Position numbers and translations under genes: made by a program
Source: Pseudomonas laurylsulfativorans
Lineage (GTDB): Bacteria; Pseudomonadota; Gammaproteobacteria; Pseudomonadales; Pseudomonadaceae
Assembly: GCF_002906155.1 (NCBI RefSeq)
Contig: NZ_MUJK01000004.1
Coordinates: forward strand, 186,001 to 250,000
Length of the DNA stretch: 64,000 nucleotides
Reading direction: 5' to 3'
Shown here: one piece after another, positions 29,621 through 38,900 of the stretch
How positions within the stretch are numbered: position 1 is the first letter of the stretch
How the letters are laid out: every line of letters begins with the position of its first letter
The notes under the pieces: generated by a model
What the model was told of the DNA's origin: nothing
Database searches by the model: none
The model's input: the letters and a program-made list of their open reading frames with translations, nothing else

Positions 29621-30945
29621 CCGTGTCCGTACGTATCGCCTTGCTACTCTGCGTGTTCTGCTCCTGCCGGCTGCTGGCGGCTGAAGCGCCGTTGTCACTG
29701 GTCGCCCTCTACGACGCCTCGCGACTCAACGATGCGACCTACCAGGTTGCCAACCATGACTACGAGGCATCGCGCCAGGAAGAGGCGATCGGCCGCAGCG
29801 GCTTGCTGCCTCAGGTCGCCATTAACTCACGCTACGGCCAGGGTGGTCTGTTTGAACACCAGTCATCGACCAATAGCCAGGACGATCAGTACGCTTCCGA
29901 CAGCATTGCTCTTTCGGTTATCCAACCGCTGTTCGACAAAGGCCGCTGGGCCTCCTACGAGCAGGCCAAGGCGCGTGGGCAGCTGGGCGGAGTCCAGCAC
30001 GAAGGCGCCGATCAGGAGCTGTTCGATCGCGTGGTTCAGGCCTACTTCGATCTCGCCCAGGTGGAAAACGAACTCAAGCTGACGGTCCAGCAGAAAGCCT
30101 CGGTCGAAGAATTGGCCAAGCAATCCCGACGCCTGTTCGAAGCCGGTGAAGGCAGCATCACCGACCTTGAAGAAGCGCAAGCCCGGCTCGATTCGATCCG
30201 CGCCCTGGAAATTCAGTTGCAGGCCCAGCATCGCGCGGCCCTGCGCAAACTGGCCGGCCGCGCCGGGATTACCGTCAGCGAGATCCCGCAGATGCAGGAG
30301 CAGGCACCGGCTGCCGCCTTGCTTGCCCCCGAGCAGGACCTCGACTACTGGCTGATCAAGGCCGACCAGACTGCGTCTGCACTGGGCATCAGCCGTGCGT
30401 CGATCAAAGTGGCCGAAGCCAACCTCAAGCTGCAGAAGGCCGGGCACTACCCGACCGTGGCGCTGAGCGGCCGGCTGGCACGGGTCGGCCAGAGCGATCT
30501 CAACGACACGACCCAGCGTCAGTCGACATATTACGTGGGCGTCGTCATCGATATCCCGCTGTATCAGGGCGGCGGGGTCAGCGCTTCTTCCGAAAAGGCC
30601 CGTGCTGCCCTGGAGAGTGCCCGGTCCAGCTATGAGGTCCAGCTCCAGCAAATGAACGAGGACCTTGAGCTCAACTACCTGGGAGTGGTGGCGGGCTTCG
30701 AGAAGATCAAGGCCCTGGTGACCGCCGTGCGCTCCAGCCAGACCGCCCTGAAATCCGCGGAAAAAGGCTATGAGGCCGGCGTGCGCTCGACGGTCGACAT
30801 TCTCGACGCCCAGCAGCGCCTGTTCTCTTCAAAGCGTGACCTGCTCGATACCAAGCTGGCGATGCTGCAAAGCTATGTCAACCTGCACACCCATACCGGC
30901 CAGATGACCCGCAACGAGCTGGAAAAGGTCCAGGGGTTGTTCTGA
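29617..30945 (+). CDS. TolC-family outer-membrane channel
   Basis: A 442-residue outer-membrane factor with a signal peptide (cleavage likely after LLAA, about residue 22) and two OEP repeats of coiled coil. A YEAGVRSTVDILDAQQRLF segment matches the second repeat of TolC/AprF proteins. Its start overlaps the HlyD stop by 4 nt. It completes the type I channel; a REP pair follows. Confidence 0.95.
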   Translation: MTVSVRIALLLCVFCSCRLLAAEAPLSLVALYDASRLNDATYQVANHDYEASRQEEAIGRSGLLPQVAINSRYGQGGLFEHQSSTNSQDDQYASDSIALSVIQPLFDKGRWASYEQAKARGQLGGVQHEGADQELFDRVVQAYFDLAQVENELKLTVQQKASVEELAKQSRRLFEAGEGSITDLEEAQARLDSIRALEIQLQAQHRAALRKLAGRAGITVSEIPQMQEQAPAAALLAPEQDLDYWLIKADQTASALGISRASIKVAEANLKLQKAGHYPTVALSGRLARVGQSDLNDTTQRQSTYYVGVVIDIPLYQGGGVSASSEKARAALESARSSYEVQLQQMNEDLELNYLGVVAGFEKIKALVTAVRSSQTALKSAEKGYEAGVRSTVDILDAQQRLFSSKRDLLDTKLAMLQSYVNLHTHTGQMTRNELEKVQGLF

Positions 30946-30957
30946 CCAACTGATCAA

Positions 30958-31059
30958 CTGTAGGCGCGAGCTTGCTCGCGATGGTCGTTAACGATAACGC
31001 GTGTTTACTGACTAAACGTGGCGCTCTCAAGTCCATCGCGAGCAAGCTCGCTCCTACAC
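30958..31059. repeat. REP doublet covering the glycosyltransferase stop codon
   Basis: CTGTAGGCGCGAGCTTGCTC and the inverted copy ending GAGCAAGCTCGCTCCTACA. The right half contains the TAG stop of the convergent glycosyltransferase gene (31054-31056). Confidence 0.85.
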
Positions 31060-32889
31060 CCGGCCAGGCGCCACACTGCTGATCGCGTCCTCGAAATCCC
31101 TGACGAAGCGTGGTGTGTCGAACAGCGCCGAGTGCTCACGGCCCTGGTGCAGACGCTTACGCAAGCCGGGCAACAGATCCGCCTGGGTCGCCAATTCGAC
31201 GGCACGCTCTTCGTACTCCGCCAGCGTGGTGGTGATCAACTCTGGAAGGTCCAGCGCAGTCAGCAGGCTGCCGGCCATGCGCGAGGCAAAAGTGCGTCCC
31301 GAGCGGGTCAACACCGGCAGGCCCATCCACAAGGCATCGTTGGCCGTGGTCCCGGCGTTGAACGGATACGCATCGAGGAACAGGTCCGCGGCACTGTAGC
31401 GGGCCAGGTATTGCGCCGGTGCGACCCGCGGGGCGAACAGCAGACGTGCGGGGTTCACGCCATGTGCCTCGGCCCTGGCGCAGAGGTTTTCCTGGGCCCA
31501 GGGGTTGTCGGCCAGCAGCCACAACACACTGTTGGGGGCGCGGTGCAGGATACGCATCCAGCAGTCGAATACTTCTTCGTTGAACTTGTAGTTGTTGTTG
31601 AACGAGCAAAACACGAATCGGTCTTGCGGCAAGCCGCACTCGGCGCGGGTCGGCAACGCCGCCACGGGTCGCTGGCGGTCGCTGCACTGGTAAATCTGCG
31701 CCAGGTACAGCGGTGTTTCGCTGTAGTACGCCTTCTCGCTGTCGGGGATCAGGTAGCGATCGGCGATCACATAATCGATGCCTGGCAGCCCGGTCGACCC
31801 GGGAAAACCCAGGTAGGTCATCTGCACCGCAGCCGGGCGGTAAGCCGGAATGTCCGGACGGGCTCCGGACGTCAGCCCATGCAGGTCGATGAGGATGTCG
31901 ATCTCATGGTCGCGGATGCATTGCGCGGCCGCGGCATCATCCATGGCGTCGATGCGCACGAAGTGATCCATTGCCTGCCTGACCCGTTCGCGCAGGGCCG
32001 AACCGTCTTCGCGGGTCCAGCAAAAACCGTACACCTCAAAGCGCTGTCGATCGATCAGCTCGAACAGCTCCACCGTCAGCAACGACACCGCATGCAGGCA
32101 AAAATCCGAAGACAGGAAGCCGATGCGCAACTTCTGGTGCCCATAGCCCTGGGCCGAAGCCAGGGCGGGTACCCGTACATTGACTCGCTCCTTGACGAAG
32201 TGCACCGCGGCGGCCAGTTGCAGGCCGGGGTCATCGCTGCCGGCGAGCAGTGCCAAGGGCGAGGACGCCTTGAGCAGGTCGCCACGGGTCAAGCCTGCCG
32301 GCGGCTCATAGACCGGCCAGACGCATTGTTTCTGGCGCAAGTGCACCCAGTGCTGAATCACCTTGGGTTGATGCGGGTCGGCTTCCAGGCTGGTGCGCAG
32401 GATGGCTTCGGATTTGTGCAACTGCCTGGTTTCCTCGAACAGGCGGCCCAGGTTGTTGCAGGTCATCAGGTACAGCTCGCGGCTTTGCGTGGCGTCGACC
32501 AGGCGGTCATCGAGCATCGACTGCCAGATGGCCAGCGCCTCCTGCGGTTTGTTCTGACGCTCCAGCAGCGTCCCCAGGTTGAACCACGCCTGGGCGAATT
32601 CCGGGTTCTGGGCAATGGCGGCGCGATAGGCTGCCTCTGCGGCCTCGATCTGCCCCAGTTGCGACAGCGTGGTCCCCAGGTTGAACTGGATAATGTAATT
32701 GACCGACGAATGGCAGTGCTGCAGCCAGCGCTGGTAGAGCGCAGCGACATCGGCGATGCGCTGCGCGCCATTGAGCCGGTCTGCGGTTTCGAGCAACTTC
32801 ATCGGTTCTAGAGCGATACCCTCGGCCAACTGCAGGGCTGCGGCCAGCACGATATCGAGGTTCGGGCTCTCAAGATTCTGTCTAAGCAT
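31054..32889 (-). CDS. TPR-GT41 (O-GlcNAc transferase/SPINDLY-like) glycosyltransferase
   Basis: A 611-residue cytoplasmic protein. Residues about 1-200 contain TPR-type helical repeats (for example AAYRAAIAQNPEFAQAWFNLG). From about 250 it matches GT41: GFLSSDFCLHAVSLL carries the family His, ILIDLHGLTSGARPDI the core, and FLDAYPFNAGTTANDALWMG plus GRTFASRMAGSLL the sugar-nucleotide-binding end. GT41 enzymes add a sugar to Ser/Thr (or Asn in HMWC types) of proteins. I start at ATG 32889; an upstream ATG at 32955 lies inside the terminator of the giant gene. It lies directly downstream of that gene, on the same strand, and opposite the type I operon. Modification of the Thr-rich giant protein is inferred. 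Confidence 0.9.
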   Translation of the reverse strand: MLRQNLESPNLDIVLAAALQLAEGIALEPMKLLETADRLNGAQRIADVAALYQRWLQHCHSSVNYIIQFNLGTTLSQLGQIEAAEAAYRAAIAQNPEFAQAWFNLGTLLERQNKPQEALAIWQSMLDDRLVDATQSRELYLMTCNNLGRLFEETRQLHKSEAILRTSLEADPHQPKVIQHWVHLRQKQCVWPVYEPPAGLTRGDLLKASSPLALLAGSDDPGLQLAAAVHFVKERVNVRVPALASAQGYGHQKLRIGFLSSDFCLHAVSLLTVELFELIDRQRFEVYGFCWTREDGSALRERVRQAMDHFVRIDAMDDAAAAQCIRDHEIDILIDLHGLTSGARPDIPAYRPAAVQMTYLGFPGSTGLPGIDYVIADRYLIPDSEKAYYSETPLYLAQIYQCSDRQRPVAALPTRAECGLPQDRFVFCSFNNNYKFNEEVFDCWMRILHRAPNSVLWLLADNPWAQENLCARAEAHGVNPARLLFAPRVAPAQYLARYSAADLFLDAYPFNAGTTANDALWMGLPVLTRSGRTFASRMAGSLLTALDLPELITTTLAEYEERAVELATQADLLPGLRKRLHQGREHSALFDTPRFVRDFEDAISSVAPGRV

Positions 32890-32910
32890 TTGCGCGAAAA
32901 TCTCTTCCAA

Positions 32911-32943
32911 TAAAAAAATACCGAGCTCTTTCGAGCCCGGTAT
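32911..32943 (-). terminator. Terminator after the giant repeat gene
   Basis: Near-perfect 11-bp stem (ATACCGGGCTC / GAGCTCGGTAT) followed on the minus strand by seven T. It separates the giant gene from the glycosyltransferase, although some read-through could supply the latter. Confidence 0.8.
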
Positions 32944-32971
32944 CGGATCAGTCAAGGTTTACCACTGAAAC

Positions 32972-35900
32972 TCAGTGAATCCAAGTCTGCACATCGGTTG
33001 CGACCAACAACTGGACGTCGCCGTCGTTGAACACGTTGTAGCTGGTGCCATCGACCGTGGTGGTCCCGGCAGCCTGCCACTGGCCACCGTCGCCCGTGAT
33101 GTTGACCGTGTCGTTATGGTCACCGTCGATGATCATCTGCACCGGTGCCGCGGCACCGCTGCCCACATCCACCTGGCCAGCCTGGCCGAGCTTGGCGACT
33201 GTCTCGGCATCGACGGTCAGTACGCTGGCCTTGCCGCCATCGGTCGACAGATCGATGGCACCCAGGGAGTGGGCATCGACTGTCGACGAATCCAGCTTGG
33301 TCAGGTCCAGGGACTGATTGCCATTGGCGTCGGTGCGGAACCAAACGTCGGCGATCGTATGGCTCTGGCCATCGCTGGTTTCGTAGCTGCTGTCGAGGCC
33401 GATCAGGTTGCCATGGTTGAGCTCGGCGATCTTGGCCACATCCAGGTTGAACTGGGTGATGCCCAGCTCCTTGAGGGTGTGCATCTCGCCCTTGTCACTC
33501 ACGCCATCGTTATTGGCATCGACCCAGACTTGCAGCGCCGCGAACAGCTGGTCCCCCGCGTTGACCGCGCCGTCATGGTTGCTGTCCAGGCTGACGAGTG
33601 CCTCGAAGCCGTCCTTGGCCAACGAACCGTCCGGTAGACGGAACGAGGAACCGAACAGCTCGGAGCCATCGTTGACCTGGCCATCGCCATTGAGATCGAG
33701 CGCCAGCAGGCCGTCACCGCCAGCGGTCCAGCCAGTGGCTTCCTTATGACCGTCGGCATTGAGGTCGAACTTCACGCCGTTGCTCAGGTGGGTGGTCTGC
33801 ACGCCATCGCCGTTGAGGTCCAGGACCAGCGGCGTGGACAGGGCCAGTGCGTCGATCTGGGTGGCGGTCATCGCCTGCAGTTGCGCCGTGGTGAACGAAT
33901 CAACCTGGGTCATCGACAGGTGCGACAGTTGCGCCGTGGTCAGGACGGCGGCTTGCGCCGTGGTCAGGGCCGCGACTTGCGCCGTGGTCAACGCCGCCAT
34001 GTCGGTGGTTTCGATCGCCACGATCTGCGCGGTGGTCAGGGCCGCTACATCGGCAGTTTCCAGGGCGCTGATCTGGGTCGGCTTGAAGGCCGCGATCTGC
34101 GCCGTGGTCAGGGCTGCGACCTGGGCAGTGGTCAACGCTACCAGTTGGGCAGACGTCAGCGCGCCGATATCGGCGGTTTCCATGGCCGCCACTTGCGTGG
34201 TGGTCAGGGCTGCGATCTGGGTCACCTTCAGCGCCGCCACTTGGGCGGTGGTCAGGGCAACCACCTGTGCGGTGGTCAGGGCAGCGGTCTGCGCGGCGGT
34301 CAGGCTTGCAGTGTTGGTCACTGTCAGCGCGGCGATGTCCGCGGTTTCAAGGGCCGCCACTTGCGTGGTGGTCAAAGCAGCCGCTTGGGCGGTGGTCAAG
34401 GCCGCCACCTGAGCAGTGGACAGGGCCACGACCTGGGCGGTGGTCAGCGCCGCGACATCAGCAGTTTCCATGGCGCTGATCTGGGTCGGTTTCAGTGCCG
34501 TCACTTGTGCCGTGGTCAGTGCCGCGACCTGGGCGGTGGTCAAGGCTACCAGTTGAGCGGAAGTCAGCGCGCTGACATCGGCAGTTTCCATGGCCGCCAC
34601 TTGCGTGGTGGTCAGGGCCGCTACTTGCGCGGTGGTCAGAGCGGCCACCTGGGCGGTGGTCAACGCCACTACCTGAGCGGTGGTCAGCGCCGCGACATCG
34701 GCGGTTTCCATGGCACTGATCTGGGTCGGCTTCAGTTCCGCCACCTGGGCGGTGGTCAGCGCTGCGACCTGAGCGGTGGTCAGGGCGGCGACGCTGGCGG
34801 TGGTCAGCGCGGCGACATCGACGGCCTGCATGGCCGCCACTTGCGTGGTGGTCAGTGCAGCCACTTGGGCCGGTTTCAGCGCAGCCACCTGGGCGGTGGT
34901 CAAGGCCACGACCTGGGCGGTGGTCAGGGCAGCGGCCTGGGCGGTGGTCAGCGCGGCGACGCTGGTCACTGGCAAGGCAGCGATGTCAGCGGTTTCGATG
35001 GCCGCCACTTGCGCGGTGGTCAAAGCCGCCACTTGCGCGGTGGTCAGTGCAGCCACCTGGGCAGTGGTCAGGGCCACCACCTGGGCGGTGGTCAGCGCCG
35101 CGACATCGGCGGTTTCCATGGCACTGATCTGGATCGGTTTCAGTGCCGCCACTTGTGCCGTGGTCAGTGCTGCGACCTGGGCAGTGGTCAACGCTACCAG
35201 TTGGGCAGACGTCAGCGCGCCGACATCGGCGGTTTCCATGGCCGCCACTTGCGTGGTGGTCAGGGCAGCCACTTGTGCCGGTTTCAGCGCGGCCACCTGG
35301 GCGGTGGTCAGGGCCACGACCTGGGCGGTGGTCAGGGCAGCGGTCTGCGCGGTGGTCAGCGCAGCGACGCTGGTTGCTGGCAAGGCAGCGATGTCAGCGG
35401 TTTCGATGGCCGCCACTTGCGTGGTGGTCAAAGCAGCCACTTGCGCGGTGGTCAGTGCCGCCACCTGGGCGGTGCTCAGGGCCACGACTTGAGCCGTGGT
35501 CAAGGCGGCCACGTCGGCGGTTTCCATGGCGCTGATCTGGGTCGGTTTCAGTGCCGCCACTTGTGCTGTGGTCAGTGCCGCGACCTGGGCGGTGGTCAAG
35601 GCTACCAGTTGGGCAGACGTCAGCGCGCCGACATCGGCGGTTTCCATGGCCGCCACTTGCGTGGTGGTCAGGGCTGCGATCTGGGTCACCTTCAACGCCG
35701 CCACTTGGGCGGTGGTCAGGGCCACCACCTGTGCGGTGGTCAGGGCAGCGGTCTGCGCGGTGGTCAGTGCGGCGACGCTGGTTGCTGGCAAGGCAGCGAT
35801 GTCAGCGGTTTCGATGGCCGCCACTTGCGCGGTGGTCAAAGCAGCCAATTGCGCGGTGGTCAGTGCCGCCACCTGGGCTGTGGTCAGGGCCACGACCTGA

Positions 35901-38900
35901 GCGGTGGTCAGCGCCGCCACATCGACAGTCTGCAGGGCACTGATCTGGGTCGGTTTCAGTGCCGCCACCTGGGCGGTGGTCAGGGCTGCGACTTGGGCGG
36001 TGGTCAAGGCGACGACACCCGCCGTGGTCAATGCAGCGATGTCAGCGGTTTCGATGGCCGCCACTTGCGTGGTGGTCAGGGCCGCCACTTGCGCGGTGGT
36101 CAGAGCGGCCACCTGGGCGGTGGTCAACGCCACTACCTGAGCGGTAGTGAGCGCCGCCACGTCAGCGGTTTCCAGAGCCGCGATCTGAGCCGGGGTCAGC
36201 GCCGCGATCTGGGCGGTGGTCAGCGCCGCTACCTGAGCGGTGGTCAGGGCCACGACGCCGGCGGTGGTCAACGCGGCGACATCGACGGCCTGCATGGCCG
36301 CCACTTGCGTGGTGGTCAGTGCAGCCACTTGGGCCGGTTTCAGTGCGGCCACCTGGGCGGTGGTCAAGGCCACGACCTGAGCGGTGGTCAGGGCCGCGGT
36401 CTGCGCGGTGGTCAGCGCGGCGACGCTGGCCGCTGGCAAGGCGGCGATGTCAGCCGTTTCGATGGCCGCCACTTGCGTGGTGGTCAAGGCAGCCACTTGC
36501 GCGGTGGTCAGTGCCGCCACTTGGGCGGTGCTCAGGGCCACGACTTGAGCGGTGGTCAAGGCGGCCACGTCGGCGGTTTCCATGGCACTGATCTGGGTCG
36601 GTTTCAGTGCCGCCACTTGTGCCGTGGTCAGTGCCGCGACCTGAGCGGTGGTCAAGGCTACCAATTGGGTAGACGTCAGCGCGCCGACATCAGCGGTTTC
36701 CATGGCCGCCACTTGCGTGGTGGTCAGGGCTGCGATCTGGGTCACCTTCAGCGCCGCCACTTGGGCGGTGGTCAAGGCCACGACCTGGGCGGTGGTCAGG
36801 GCAGCGGTTTGCGCGGTGGTCAGGGCGGCGACGCTGGCCACTGGCAAGGCAGCGATGTCAGCGGTTTCGATGGCCGCCACTTGCGCGGTGGTCAAAGCAG
36901 CCAATTGCGCGGTGGTCAGTGCAGCCACCTGGGCAGTGGTCAAGGCCACCACCTGGGCGGTGGTCAGCGCGGCGACATCGACAGTCTGCAGGGCGCTGAT
37001 CTGGGTCGGTTTCAGAGCCGCCACTTGTGCCGTGGTCAGGGCTGCGACTTGGGCGGTGGTCAAGGCGACGACACCCGCCGTGGTCAATGCAGCGATGTCA
37101 GCGGTTTCGATGGCCGCCACTTGCGTGGTGGTCAGGGCCGCTACTTGCGCGGTGGTCAGAGCGGCCACTTGAGCGGTGGTCAACGCCACTACCTGAGCGG
37201 TAGTGAGTGCCGCCAGGTCAGCGGTTTCCATAGCCGCGATCTGAGCCGGGGTCAGCGCCGCGACCTGGGCGGTGGTCAGCGCCGCTACCTGAGCGGTGGT
37301 CAGGGCCACGACGCCGGCGGTGGTCAACGCGGCGACATCGACGGCCTGCATGGCCGCCACTTGCGTGGTGGTCAGTGCAGCCACTTGGGCCGGTTTCAGT
37401 GCGGCCACTTGGGCGGTGGTGAGGGCCACGACCTGGGCGGTGGTCAGGGCCGCGGTCTGCGCGGTGGTCAGCGCGGCGACGCTGGCCGCTGGCAATGCAG
37501 CGATGTCAGCGGTTTCGATGGCTGCCACTTGTGCCGTGGTCAGTGCCGCCACTTGCGCGGTGGTCAGTGCCGCCACCTGGGCGGTGGTCAACGCCACCAC
37601 CTGAGCGGTGGTCAACGCCGCGACATCGGCAGTTTCCATGGCACTGATCTGGGTCGGTTTCAGTGCCGCCACTTGTGCCGTGGTCAGTGCCGCGACCTGG
37701 GCAGTGGTCAACGCTACCATTTGGGCAGACGTCAGCGCGCCGACATCGGCGGTTTCCATGGCCGCCACTTGCGTGGTGGTCAGTGCAGCCACTTGGGCCG
37801 GTTTCAGCGCGGCCACCTGGGCGGTGGTCAGGGCCACAACCTGGGCGGTGGTCAAGGCAGCGGTCTGCGCGGCGGTCAGCGCGGCGACGCTGGTTGCTGG
37901 CAAGGCGGCGATGTCAGCGGTTTCGATGGCCGCCACTTGCGTGGTGGTCAAAGCAGCCACTTGGGCGGTGGTCAGTGCCGCGACCTGGGCGGTGCTCAGG
38001 GCCACGACTTGAGCGGTGGTCAAGGCAGCTACGTCGGCGGTTTCCATGGCACTGATCTGGGTCGGTTTCAGTGCCGCCACTTGTGCTGTGGTCAGTGCCG
38101 CGACCTGGGCAGTGGTCAAGGCTACCAGTTGGGCAGACGTCAGCGCGCCGACATCGGCGGTTTCCATGGCCGCCACTTGCGTGGTGGTCAGGGCTGCGAT
38201 CTGGGTCACCTTCAGCGCCGCCACTTGGGCGGTGGTCAAGGCCACGACCTGGGCGGTGGTCAGGGCAGCGGTCTGCGCGGTGGTCAGGGCGGCGACGCTG
38301 GTTGCTGGCAAGGCAGCGATGTCAGCGGTTTCGATGGCCGCCACTTGCGCGGTGGTCAAAGCAGCCACTTGCGCGGTGGTCAGTGCCGCCACTTGGGCAG
38401 TGGTCAAGGCCACCACCTGGGCGGTGGTCAGCGCGGCGACATCGACAGTCTGCAGGGCGCTGATCTGGGTCGGTTTCAGAGCCGCCACTTGTGCCGTGGT
38501 CAGTGCTGCGACCTGGGCGGTGGTCAAGGCTACCAGTTGAGCGGAAGTCAGGGCGCCGACATCGGCAGTTTCCATGGCCGCCACTTGCGTGGTGGTCAAA
38601 GCAGCCACTTGCGCGGTGGTCAATGCGGCCACCTGGGCAGTGGTCAGGGCCACGACCTGAGCCGTGGTCAGTGCCGCGACATCGACGGTCTGCAGGGCGC
38701 TGATCTGGGTCGGTTTCAGTGCCGCCACCTGGGCGGTGGTCAGGGCCGCGACTTGGGCAGTGCTCAAGGCGACGACACCCGCAGTGGTCAATGCAGCGAT
38801 GTCAGCGGTTTCGATGGCCGCCACTTGCGTGGTGGTCAGGGCCGCTACTTGCGCGGTGGTCAAAGCGGCCACTTGAGCGGTGGTCAACGCCACGACCTGA

